Made by a program: the position numbers and the translations under genes
The notes under the pieces: model-generated
Seen by the model: the letters and a program-made list of their open reading frames with translations, nothing else
Database searches by the model: none
Told to the model about the DNA's origin: nothing
Source: Candidatus Limivicinus faecipullorum
GTDB taxonomy: Bacteria > Bacillota > Clostridia > Oscillospirales > Oscillospiraceae
Reading direction: 5' to 3'
DNA: 16,232 bases
Assembly (NCBI GenBank): GCA_018711755.1
Contig: DVHY01000212.1
Location: 1 to 16,232, forward strand
Part shown: positions 6,702-14,212 of the stretch, one piece after another
Layout of the letters: each line of letters opens with the position of its first letter
How positions within the stretch are numbered: the first letter of the stretch is position 1

Positions 6702-8573
6702 ATGGAAAACCAGATGAAGCTGCCGGTGGACAGCCAGAGACTGCGGGAGTTCACCGTGATATTGCAGAAATACAAGACGGGTAAACACAGCGTGGAAAGG
6801 CGGACCATCGCCGCAGAAAACTGGTGGAAGCTGAGAAACCAGGCGGAGGAGAGAAAGACCAGCGAGGGACTCAATGGCTTTCAGGCCGTGTCAGGCTGGC
6901 TGCACAACGTGATAGTCTCCAAGCACGCCGACGCCATGGAGGCCTATCCCGAGCCCAGCATCCTGCCCCGGGAGGCGGGAGACCGGCAGGAGGCCAGCGT
7001 GCTCAGCAAAATAATCCCGGTCATCCTGGAGCAGAACGAGTTTGAAAAGACCTACTCCGACGCCATGTGGCAGAAACTGAAGACCGGCACCGGAGTATAC
7101 AAGGTCTACTGGGACCCGGAGAAGCTCAACGGGCTGGGGGACATCGCCATAGAGCGGGTGGACCTGCTGAACCTCTTCTGGGAGCCGGGGACGGAAGATA
7201 TCCAGAACAGCCCCTATTTCTTCCACACCCGACTGGAAAACAACAGAGAGCTGGAGGAGACTTACCCCCAGCTGAAGGGACAACTGAAAGGCACGGGCTT
7301 TCTGGCCTCCCGCTTCCTCTACGACGATGCGGTGTCCACCGAGGGCAAGTCCACGGTGGTGGACGTCTACTACAAGAGAAAGGAGCAGGGCAGATCTGTG
7401 CTCCACTACTGCAAGTACGTGGGAGACACGGTGCTCTACTCCACGGAAAACATCAAGCTGCTCAGGCTGCGCTCCGCTCAGGGCGAGGAGACGGAGGCCC
7501 TGCCTGCCGGCGGCGGGGGACTCTATGAGCACGGCCTCTACCCCTTCGTCTTCGACAGCCTCTTTCCCATAGAGGGCAGCCCCTGCGGCTACGGCTTTAT
7601 TGACCTGTGTCAGAACAGCCAGACCCAGATCGACATGATGCAGACCGCCTTTATCAAAAACACCATGGTGGGCTCCGTGCCCAGATACTTCCAGCGAGTG
7701 GACGGGGCAATAAACGAGGAGGAGTTCCTGGATCTGAACAACCCCATTATCCACGTCAGCGGGAACCTGGGCCAGGACAGCCTGCGTACCGTGGATTACC
7801 GGCCCCTCAGCGGCAACTACATCGACATGCGCACCAGCGTCATCAATGAGCTGCGGGAGACCTCCGGCAACACCGAGACATCCGTGGGTCTGGTGAGCTC
7901 CGGCGTCACCGCCGCCTCCGCCATAGCCGCACTCCAGGAGGCCAGCGGCAAGGGCAGCCGGGACGCTACCAGGGCCAGCTACCGGGCCTACGGGAAGATA
8001 ATCTCCCTGTGCATCGAGCTCATCCGTCAGTTTTATGAACTCCCCCGCCAGTTCCGCATCACCGGCAATCTGGGGGTGGAGAAGTTCATCGACTACAGCA
8101 ACAGGGGCCTGCTGCCCCAGAGCCAGAGCTTTCAGGGCATAGAGCTGGGGATGCGTCTGCCGGTCTTCGACATCAAGGTCATTCCCCAGAAGAGCAGCTC
8201 CTACACCAGGCTCAGTCAAAACGAGCTGGCTTTGCAGTTTTACCAGATGGGCTTTTTCTCCCCCAATCAGGCCGACCAGGCCCTGGCCTGTATGAGCATG
8301 ATGGAATTTGAGGGCAAGGACGAGCTGATGCAGAGGATATGCTTAAACGGCACCATGCAGCGCAAGCTCTCCATGTTCCAGCAGTATGCCCTGGCCATGA
8401 CGGAGAAGTACGAGCCGGAGAGAGCCGCAGAGCTTATGGGCAGCATCACCGGGGATGCAGGGATAGTACAGCGCAGCAGGACCAAGCTCAAGGAAAGCGG
8501 TACGGGTGAGAACAGCCGGGTGGCTCAGGCACGGCGCAAAGCCCAGAGCGTATCCCAGCCGGGAGGACGCTGA
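6702..8573 (+). CDS. Phage portal protein (P22-like, podovirus type)
   Basis: The portal forms the dodecameric ring at the capsid vertex through which DNA enters and leaves. At 623 aa it is longer than siphovirus portals and fits the P22/N4-like class. Supporting segments are the N-terminal NWWKLRNQAEERKTSEGLNG region, GTGVYKVYWDPEKL near residue 125, and the stem-like region with PCGYGFIDLCQNSQTQID. A helical segment with ELRETSGNTETSVGL follows, and the C-terminus is basic. Position directly after terL is decisive. AAAAGGAG precedes the ATG at 6702. It ends one base before the next gene. Assignment to the portal is firm; the exact sub-family is inferred from length and context. Confidence 0.9.
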   Translation: MENQMKLPVDSQRLREFTVILQKYKTGKHSVERRTIAAENWWKLRNQAEERKTSEGLNGFQAVSGWLHNVIVSKHADAMEAYPEPSILPREAGDRQEASVLSKIIPVILEQNEFEKTYSDAMWQKLKTGTGVYKVYWDPEKLNGLGDIAIERVDLLNLFWEPGTEDIQNSPYFFHTRLENNRELEETYPQLKGQLKGTGFLASRFLYDDAVSTEGKSTVVDVYYKRKEQGRSVLHYCKYVGDTVLYSTENIKLLRLRSAQGEETEALPAGGGGLYEHGLYPFVFDSLFPIEGSPCGYGFIDLCQNSQTQIDMMQTAFIKNTMVGSVPRYFQRVDGAINEEEFLDLNNPIIHVSGNLGQDSLRTVDYRPLSGNYIDMRTSVINELRETSGNTETSVGLVSSGVTAASAIAALQEASGKGSRDATRASYRAYGKIISLCIELIRQFYELPRQFRITGNLGVEKFIDYSNRGLLPQSQSFQGIELGMRLPVFDIKVIPQKSSSYTRLSQNELALQFYQMGFFSPNQADQALACMSMMEFEGKDELMQRICLNGTMQRKLSMFQQYALAMTEKYEPERAAELMGSITGDAGIVQRSRTKLKESGTGENSRVAQARRKAQSVSQPGGR

Positions 8574-8574
8574 G

Positions 8575-8892
8575 ATGACCAGGGTGAGCTATGACCGGGC
8601 TGGGCTGAGGATGAGGATACAGGGCCACGCCAATTCCGGGGAGTACGGCAGGGACATCGTCTGCGCCGCCGAGTCCATCCTGATGCTGACGCTGGAAAGA
8701 CAGCTGCAGGAGCTGGACGGCCTGGAGCGGCTCAGCGTCCTGAAAGGCCCCGGCAGGGCGGATATAAGCTGCTGCCCGCGCCGGGAGAAGATACTCCGGT
8801 GCAGGGACATTTTTGAGACCATATTCCTGGGATACCAGATACTGGAGAGCATGTACCCGGAATTTGTAGAGACCGAGATATTTACGCAGTGA
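8575..8892 (+). CDS. Phage-encoded Prp-like cysteine protease
   Basis: This 105-aa protein matches the ribosomal-processing cysteine protease Prp (YsxB). The block GHANSGEYGRDIVCAAES holds the catalytic pair, H18 and C30, 12 residues apart, the same spacing as in S. aureus Prp. Host Prp removes the N-terminal extension of ribosomal protein L27 at an LQFF-A site, and in phage 80alpha it also trims virion proteins. Here the gene sits inside the virion operon, three genes before a capsid protein with that motif, so its likely job is capsid maturation. GGGAGGA lies 7 bases before the ATG at 8575; the frame is open further upstream, inside the portal gene, but that has no such site. It overlaps the next open frame by four bases. 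Confidence 0.9.
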   Translation: MTRVSYDRAGLRMRIQGHANSGEYGRDIVCAAESILMLTLERQLQELDGLERLSVLKGPGRADISCCPRREKILRCRDIFETIFLGYQILESMYPEFVETEIFTQ

Positions 8893-8906
8893 GAGAGGTG
8901 GAGACT

Positions 8907-9764
8907 ATGGCACAGTTGGAAAGCACAGAGAAAGAAAAGAACACGGAGAGCAGGGAACAGAAAACCGACAGACCCCAGCTCAGCGTCAGCCAGGGGAGCT
9001 CAAGCCAGAGCAGCTCTCAGGATTACCGCAACACCATGGAGGCTCTCAAGGAGAGCGAATACAGCCTGCCGGAATACACCAGCAGTTATGACCAGCAGAT
9101 AAACCAGATCTACAACAAGATCGTAAGCCGGGAACCCTTCAGCTACGACCCCATGTCCGACAGCCTCTACGGCCACTACAGAGAGCAGTACACCCAGCTG
9201 GGCAGGCAGGCCATGAGAGACACCATGGGCCAGGCGGCCGCCCTCACCGGAGGCTATGGCAGCAGCTATGCCCAGCAGGCAGGCCAGCAGGAATACGACA
9301 GCTATCTGCAGAAGCTGGGAGAGGTACTGCCGGAGCTCTACTCCGCCGCATATCAGAGATACAAGGACCGGGGGGAGAGCCTGGAGCAGGAATACCAGAG
9401 GCTGCTGGCCCTGGAGCAGACGGAATACGGCAGGTACAGAGACCAGGTGGAGGATGCGATGTACCAGCAGGGGATGGCTGCGGATGCGGCCGCCGCCCAG
9501 CAGGAGCGGAAGGACAAGAATTACGACAGGCTGGTGGAACTCATAACCAAGACAGGCTACACGCCCAGCCCGGAAGAGCTGGAGGACAGCGGCATGACCC
9601 AGGCCCAGGCTGACGCCTACAAAGACCGCTACGCCGGCAGCGGAGGAGGAAGCTCCAGGTCGGGACCCAGCAGCACTTATCTGGCCTACTACTACGGGAA
9701 AAAAACCAACAGCAATAACGGCGGAAGCAAAGCCCTGACCAAGATAAAAGCCAACAACAGATGA
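8907..9764 (+). CDS. Gln/Tyr-rich structural protein, possible ejection protein
   Basis: This 285-aa protein is soluble, rich in Gln, Tyr, Ser and Glu, with a disordered N-terminus (about 40 residues) and a long helical core. The core has SYDPMSDSLYGHYREQYTQ, then DTMGQAAALTGGYGSSYAQQ, and repeated QEYxx heptad-like stretches. The tail is Gly/Ser-rich and ends basic. I have seen this plan between portal and capsid genes of clostridial phages but know no proven function. A minor virion or internal (ejection) protein, as in P22-type phages, is my best guess; a second scaffold is the alternative. I chose ATG 8907, with GAGGTGG ahead; an in-frame GTG at 8889 overlaps the protease stop. Confidence 0.7.
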   Translation: MAQLESTEKEKNTESREQKTDRPQLSVSQGSSSQSSSQDYRNTMEALKESEYSLPEYTSSYDQQINQIYNKIVSREPFSYDPMSDSLYGHYREQYTQLGRQAMRDTMGQAAALTGGYGSSYAQQAGQQEYDSYLQKLGEVLPELYSAAYQRYKDRGESLEQEYQRLLALEQTEYGRYRDQVEDAMYQQGMAADAAAAQQERKDKNYDRLVELITKTGYTPSPEELEDSGMTQAQADAYKDRYAGSGGGSSRSGPSSTYLAYYYGKKTNSNNGGSKALTKIKANNR

Positions 9765-9818
9765 CAAGGCCCTTAATATGCAGCAATGCATTATAAATAA
9801 GGAGAATGGAGGCATCCC

Positions 9819-10586
9819 ATGCAAGAAGAAAAAAAGCTCTCCCAGGAGAAAAGCGCCGAGCCGGAATCCAGGGAGAGGACGGGCGCAGAAGCTGCCGACG
9901 CCGGGCAGGACAAAGAAAAGCCGGAAGGCATTGAGCAGTACAAAAAAAGCTGGCAGGAGATACTGGCAGACCCGGAATACCGCAGCGAGTACGACCGGCA
10001 GGTCCAGAGCATCATAAAGAAAAGGCTCAGGGACCGGCAGGGAAATGAGGAGAGACTCAAAAAACTGGACGCCGTCGTAAGCGAGATAAGCCGGAACTTC
10101 GGTATGGACATGCAGCAGGGACAGGCGACAGAGCTGGAGGAGCTGGCGGAGAGAGCCCGCCAGGCAAGGCGGGAGCAGCTGAAAGGCGAGTTCGACAGGG
10201 CCGCCGGGGCAAAAGCCCAGCTGGACAGCCTTAAGCAGCAGGCCGAGGCCATGAAAAAGAACTTCCCGGAGTTCGACCTGGCCAGAGAGCTGGAGAACAG
10301 AGAGTTCCTGAAGCTCACCGCTCCCCACACGGGCTTGAGTCTGGAGGAGGCCTACTATGCCCTGCACCACAGGGAGATGGACGAGGAACTGACCAGAGCC
10401 GCCTCCCTGTCCGCCGCCAAAGCTCTCAGTTCCGGCGCCGCCAGGCCCCGGGAACTGAAAGGCGGCCAGGCGGCCCTCATTAGCTCCGGCGACCCCAGAC
10501 AGATGTCCAGGCAGGAGCGGGAGGAGCTGAAAAAGCGTATCTACCAGGCCAGCGCCCTGGGGAAAAAACTGCCTTACGGCTCATAA
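9819..10586 (+). CDS. Scaffold-like protein
   Basis: This 255-aa, highly charged, Cys-free protein lies immediately before the major capsid gene, the standard scaffold position. The first 45 residues are disordered and Lys/Glu-rich. A long helical stretch follows (KRLRDRQGNEERLKKLDAVV, then ELEELAERARQARREQLKG, then KAQLDSLKQQAEAMKK), likely coiled coil. The basic C-terminus (QEREELKKRIYQASALGKKL) suits capsid binding. It carries no LQFF motif, so if the Prp-like protease trims the head it should act on the capsid protein rather than here, unlike phage 80alpha, where both are cut. GGAGG precedes the ATG at 9819. Function is assigned from position and composition, not from a recognised motif. 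Confidence 0.78.
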   Translation: MQEEKKLSQEKSAEPESRERTGAEAADAGQDKEKPEGIEQYKKSWQEILADPEYRSEYDRQVQSIIKKRLRDRQGNEERLKKLDAVVSEISRNFGMDMQQGQATELEELAERARQARREQLKGEFDRAAGAKAQLDSLKQQAEAMKKNFPEFDLARELENREFLKLTAPHTGLSLEEAYYALHHREMDEELTRAASLSAAKALSSGAARPRELKGGQAALISSGDPRQMSRQEREELKKRIYQASALGKKLPYGS

Positions 10587-10604
10587 AAAAGAAAGGATGA
10601 GACA

Positions 10605-11699
10605 ATGGAGATCAACACCAAAGCAAATCTGCAATTCTTTGCCGATGCCGGGACTCTGGTAAACGGTACGGCAGGATATGTAAACGCCGGCACCGGCGCC
10701 GTCACCGAGTTCGACGCAGGCAATACCCTGGCCCCGGAACTGAAGGCCTTCTACGACACGGAGCTGCTGGAGAACGCCCGCACCGAACTGTTCTACGCCC
10801 AGTTCGCCAAGCGCCAGGACCTGCCTGCAAATCACCACGGCAGCGTGGAATGGCGCAAGTGGAACACCTTCGAGCGGGCTGCAAAGCTCACCGAGGGCGT
10901 TATCCCCACAGGGCAGAAGTTCGGCGTGACCACCGTCACCGGCAGCGTGGACCAGTACGGCACCTACACCTCCATCACCGACAAGCTGGAGCTGAGAGCC
11001 TACGACGACGTGATACTGGGGGCCACCGAGGAGATGGGCGCCTCCGCCGCAGAGACCCAGGAGAAGCTCATCAGGGACGCCCTGCTGGTGGGTACCAACG
11101 TCCTCTACTGCGACAACATCGATAAGAGCACCGGGGAAGTGCTCTCCACTCCCACCGCCGCCCAAGAGATGGGCGCCAGCGAGACAAACGGCTGGAGCCT
11201 GCTGACTCCCGCCATGATAAACAAGGCCGTCACTATCATGAAAAAGAACCGGGCTCCCCGCATCAACGGCCGCTACTACGCCGTTGTCCACCCCTCGGTG
11301 GCCCACGACCTGAGAGAGTGCGAGGGCTGGATAGAGGCCCACAAGTACGCCTCTCCCGAGGAGCTCTTCAACGGCGAGATAGGCGAGCTCCACGGCGTGC
11401 GCTTTATCGAAAACGTCTTTGCCCCGGTCCTGGGGAATGGCGACGAGTATGAGAACAAGGACGGCGGACGCAGCTATGCCAGCTATTTCTTCGGAAAAGA
11501 CAGCTTCGGCATTATCGACCCCGAGGGCGGCGCCCTGGAGATGATAATCCACGACAAGGGTGAGATAGGCGGCCCCCTGAACCAGTTCAGCACCATAGGT
11601 TATAAGTTCGAGACCAACGGCGCCACCATACTCTATCCCGAGCGGCTGCTGAGGGTGATGAGCACCTCCAGCTTCAGCGCCGTGGATGAGGTCAACTGA
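10605..11699 (+). CDS. Major capsid protein, N4-gp56 family
   Basis: This 364-aa protein builds the phage head. It matches the N4-gp56 capsid family: NTLAPELKAFYDTELLENAR near residue 40, then the loop VEWRKWNTFERA with LTEGVIPTG, TVTGSVDQYGTYTSITDKLE and, near the end, GYKFETNGATILYPERLL. The first 16 residues read MEINTKANLQFFADAG. The NLQFFA segment equals the L27 cut motif of Prp, so cleavage between F12 and A13 would remove a 12-residue leader. AAAGGA lies ahead of the ATG at 10605. Its arginine codons are mostly CGN, closer to the chromosome than those of terS and terL, which fits a highly expressed gene. It follows the scaffold gene and precedes a strong hairpin at 11922. Confidence 0.93.
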   Translation: MEINTKANLQFFADAGTLVNGTAGYVNAGTGAVTEFDAGNTLAPELKAFYDTELLENARTELFYAQFAKRQDLPANHHGSVEWRKWNTFERAAKLTEGVIPTGQKFGVTTVTGSVDQYGTYTSITDKLELRAYDDVILGATEEMGASAAETQEKLIRDALLVGTNVLYCDNIDKSTGEVLSTPTAAQEMGASETNGWSLLTPAMINKAVTIMKKNRAPRINGRYYAVVHPSVAHDLRECEGWIEAHKYASPEELFNGEIGELHGVRFIENVFAPVLGNGDEYENKDGGRSYASYFFGKDSFGIIDPEGGALEMIIHDKGEIGGPLNQFSTIGYKFETNGATILYPERLLRVMSTSSFSAVDEVN

Positions 11700-11711
11700 G
11701 GAGGAAAGAAC

Positions 11712-11915
11712 ATGACGGAGAGAGTAGAAGTATACATACCCAGAGGAGCAGACCGGGAGGACCCCAACCTCTTCGTGGCGGTAAACGGCGTGAACTACCT
11801 GCTGCCCAGAGGCAAAAAGTCCATGGTGCCCAAGTTCGTGGCTGAGGAGATAGAGCGCAGCAACCGGGCCGCGGATATCTTCTACGAGAATGTGGACGGT
11901 ATGAAAAACCAGTGA
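11712..11915 (+). CDS. Small head-associated protein (67 aa)
   Basis: This 67-aa soluble protein begins MTERVEVYIPRGADREDPNL, then FVAVNGVNYLLPRGKKSMVP and VAEEIERSNRAADIF. A short beta-type N-terminal half with a VNGVNYLLPRGK core precedes a helical end. Proteins of this size and pattern follow N4-gp56 capsid genes in many Firmicutes phages, where they are annotated only as hypothetical. A head-decoration or head-closure role is plausible from position. AGGAGG lies ahead of the ATG and the gene starts 12 bases after the capsid stop. No catalytic motif is present. Confidence 0.75.
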   Translation: MTERVEVYIPRGADREDPNLFVAVNGVNYLLPRGKKSMVPKFVAEEIERSNRAADIFYENVDGMKNQ

Positions 11916-11921
11916 GGCAAA

Positions 11922-11949
11922 GCCCCTCCCGGCCTTGGCCGGGAGGGGC
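11922..11949. other. GC-rich hairpin after capsid genes (attenuator or mRNA stabiliser)
   Basis: A perfect inverted repeat (11922-11934 with 11937-11949) forms a 12- to 13-bp, almost all G-C stem closed by CTTG, a stable tetraloop. It follows the stop of the 67-aa gene by six bases. No T tract follows (GGGAAGGGGGG instead), so it is not a standard Rho-independent terminator. It probably protects or attenuates the transcript between highly expressed head genes and the tail genes. Confidence 0.8.
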
Positions 11950-11967
11950 GGGAAGGGGGGATAGACC

Positions 11968-12333
11968 ATGAAAGCCATTGAGGCAATACACAGAGTGGAC
12001 ATTCTGGAGCCCAACCAATATGCCGTGGATCAGAAACTCCGATGGCTGTCTCTGCTGGACGGGCAGATATTTGAGGAGCTCATCAACGCTTATGAGCCGG
12101 AGAGGGAAAAGCCCGGAGAATACATCACCGGCGAGGAGGAGCTGCTGGCCCCCATGCCCTATGCCGAGAGCATATACTGCCGCTATCTCCAGGCTATGAT
12201 CGCCGCGGAGAACTGTGAAAGCGCCAAGTATAACCAGCAGATAGTGCTCTACAACGGGGCTTTTCAGCAATACCGGGACTGGATCTGCCGCCGGGGCAGG
12301 CACAGGAACCGGGGCAGAGGCTTCATTTTTTAA
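11968..12333 (+). CDS. Probable head-tail connector/adaptor protein
   Basis: This 121-aa, mostly helical protein begins MKAIEAIHRVDILEPNQYAV and includes WLSLLDGQIFEELINAYEPE, then YAESIYCRYLQAMIAAENCE and YNQQIVLYNGAFQQYRDWIC. The pattern of helices ending in a basic tail (RRGRHRNRGRG) resembles head-tail connectors of the gp4/gp6 adaptor kind, which dock below the portal. It lies after the head genes and before the 581-aa tail protein, where a connector is expected. I do not see a diagnostic motif. A G-rich ribosome site (GGGGGGA) precedes the ATG at 11968. The gene is the first after the strong hairpin at 11922, so its expression may be lower than that of the capsid gene. Confidence 0.65.
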   Translation: MKAIEAIHRVDILEPNQYAVDQKLRWLSLLDGQIFEELINAYEPEREKPGEYITGEEELLAPMPYAESIYCRYLQAMIAAENCESAKYNQQIVLYNGAFQQYRDWICRRGRHRNRGRGFIF

Positions 12334-12347
12334 GGAGGAGAGAGACC

Positions 12348-14093
12348 ATGCCCATTTTGCCGAAGCTGCCCCAGACCGAGCAGAAGCGGGACCTGACGGA
12401 CACTTTCAAGGGCTACAACCACAGGCTGAAAATCAAAAAAGGCGAGTTCTACAACATGATGAACCTGTCCAGCACCGGATATCCCATGCTCAGCTGCAGG
12501 AAAAAGAGGGGACTGATGCAGAGCCTGGACAGCCCCCAGGGCCTGCTTGCCAAGGAATCCCTGGCCTGGATAGACGGGGGCAGGCTATACTACGCCGGGG
12601 AGGAGACACCTCTGACCGTCTCTTCCGGGGAAAAACAGATGGTGAGCATGGGAGCCTATATCTGCATCTTCCCGGACAAGCTCTTTTACAACACCGCTGA
12701 CAGCAATGATTACGGCAGCATGGAGGCCAGCTACAGCTCCACCGGCTCAGTCAGCTGCACCCTGTGCCGGCTGGACGGCTCGGAGTACGACACGCCCAGA
12801 GTTTCCGACAGCCCGGCGGCTGAGCCGGAAAACGGGGAGCTCTGGATAGACAGCTCCGGGGAGACGGACGTGCTTAAACAGTGGAGCCAGGAAAATCAGA
12901 GCTGGACGGAGATAAGCAGCGTATACACCAGGCTGCGTTTCGTGTCCCAGGGGGAACTGCCGGGCCTCTTCAAGGCTTTGGACGGAGTGGACATAAGCGG
13001 CTGCGAGGCCCAGCAGCTCAACGGCTCAAAGATAATCCAGGCTATAGGCGGAGGAGAGGGCGAGCCGGACTTCATAGTGGTGGCGGGACTTATAAGGGAG
13101 GCTTTGCTCCAGAGCCAGGGCAGCATAAAGATAGAGCGCAGAGTGCCGGACATGGACTACGTCTGCGAGAGCCAGAACCGGCTCTGGGGCTGCCGCTACG
13201 GCAACGACGGAGAGAAAAACCTCAACGAGATATACGGCTGCGCTCTGGGCGACTTTAAAAACTGGAGGCAGTACCAGGGCCTGAGCACCGACTCCTGGAC
13301 CGCCTCCGTGGGCTCCGACGGGCCCTGGACCGGGGCGGTGAACTATCTGGGCAGCCCCATGTTCTTTAAGGAGAACAACATCCACAAGGTGACCGTATCC
13401 GCCTACGGGGCGCACCGGCTTACGGAGACCGTGTGCCGGGGAGTTCAGCCGGGCAGCCACAAGAGCCTTGCGGTGGTGAACGAGACCCTCTTCTATAAGT
13501 CCGGCAGCGAGGTGTGCGCATATCAGGGCGGCTTTCCCACCAGCGTGTCCCAGGCCCTGGGAGAAGAGCAGTATTTTAACGCCTCTGCCGGCTCTGTAGG
13601 GGACAAATACTATATCGCCATGGATGACGGCGACGGCAGGCGCCAGGTCTTTGTATACGACATCAGCCGCAGCCTGTGGATGAAGGAGGACGAGCTGCCG
13701 GTAAAGTTCTTTGCCCGCCTGGAGGGAGAACTCTACGCCGCAACAGAGTCGGAGCTTTGGAGCCTGAGCGGCAGGCAGGGGAGCCTGGAGAGCTATGTGC
13801 CCTGGATGGCCGAGAGCGGGATACTCTACTACCAGTACCCGGACAAGAAATATATCTCCCGCTTCAACCTGCGCATACGCATGGAGGAGGGGGCCTGGAT
13901 GGATATATTCATCCAGTATGACTCGTCCGGGCTCTGGGAGCACAAGGGCCGGCTCAAGCTCAGCGGCACCGGCACGGTCACGGTTCCCGTCTGCCCCCGG
14001 CGCTGCGACCACTTGCAAATAAGGCTGGAGGGAAAGGGCGAGTTCCAGCTCTTTTCCCTGGCCAAAGTTTTGGAGATAGGGAGTGATATGTAA
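12348..14093 (+). CDS. Large probable tail hub/stabilisation protein
   Basis: This 581-aa protein has no signal peptide or transmembrane segment and looks beta-rich, with many short strands, Gly turns and Trp residues. Its N-terminal part has LTDTFKGYNHRLKIKKGEFY and NLSSTGYPMLSCRKKRGLMQ. This opening is typical of a conserved phage protein placed after the connector, and I read it as a tail hub or plug like P22 gp10 or T7 gp12; that function is an inference from position, size and fold type. The middle holds repeated WxS-type turns (DKYYIAMDDGDGRRQVFVYD, then LWMKEDELPVKFFARLEGEL) like beta-propeller blades. AAGGAGG lies before the ATG. Its stop TAA overlaps the next ATG. No tape-measure gene accompanies it, which supports a short tail. 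Confidence 0.65.
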   Translation: MPILPKLPQTEQKRDLTDTFKGYNHRLKIKKGEFYNMMNLSSTGYPMLSCRKKRGLMQSLDSPQGLLAKESLAWIDGGRLYYAGEETPLTVSSGEKQMVSMGAYICIFPDKLFYNTADSNDYGSMEASYSSTGSVSCTLCRLDGSEYDTPRVSDSPAAEPENGELWIDSSGETDVLKQWSQENQSWTEISSVYTRLRFVSQGELPGLFKALDGVDISGCEAQQLNGSKIIQAIGGGEGEPDFIVVAGLIREALLQSQGSIKIERRVPDMDYVCESQNRLWGCRYGNDGEKNLNEIYGCALGDFKNWRQYQGLSTDSWTASVGSDGPWTGAVNYLGSPMFFKENNIHKVTVSAYGAHRLTETVCRGVQPGSHKSLAVVNETLFYKSGSEVCAYQGGFPTSVSQALGEEQYFNASAGSVGDKYYIAMDDGDGRRQVFVYDISRSLWMKEDELPVKFFARLEGELYAATESELWSLSGRQGSLESYVPWMAESGILYYQYPDKKYISRFNLRIRMEEGAWMDIFIQYDSSGLWEHKGRLKLSGTGTVTVPVCPRRCDHLQIRLEGKGEFQLFSLAKVLEIGSDM

Positions 14094-14212
14094 TGCACGA
14101 ATACCCGCCCATGCTGCATGGCTCCACCGAGAGCCAACTCAGACAGCTGAGAGATTTTCTCGTCAGGCTTGTGCAAAAGCTGAACGAGACTGAGGAGGTC
14201 CGGGAAAAATGA
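14093..14212 (+). CDS. Very small phage protein (39 aa)
   Basis: The ATG at 14093 overlaps the previous stop (TAATG) and the ORF ends in ATGA with the next gene, so it is tightly coupled. The 39-aa product begins MHEYPPMLHGSTESQLRQLR and continues as an amphipathic helix (DFLVRLVQKLNETEEV). I recall similar 35-40 aa proteins at this spot in clostridial phages, usually unannotated. A helical adaptor or chaperone for the neighbouring tail protein is possible; no function is established. It was found by reading the gap between the two larger genes. Confidence 0.72.
   Translation: MHEYPPMLHGSTESQLRQLRDFLVRLVQKLNETEEVREK

Noticed and set aside
8506..8574. Upstream extension of the Prp-like protease frame
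   Set aside because: It would overlap the portal C-terminus by almost 70 bases, adds a basic stretch absent from Prp proteins, and the ATG at 8575 has an ideal ribosome site.
8907..9764. Reading the Gln/Tyr-rich protein as a tape measure
   Set aside because: At 285 aa and placed before the capsid gene, it is too short and in the wrong place; no tail tube genes accompany it.
9000..10370. A 456-aa open frame on the minus strand
   Set aside because: It lies opposite two well-supported phage genes with ribosome sites and has a Leu/Val-rich product with no recognisable motif or ribosome site.
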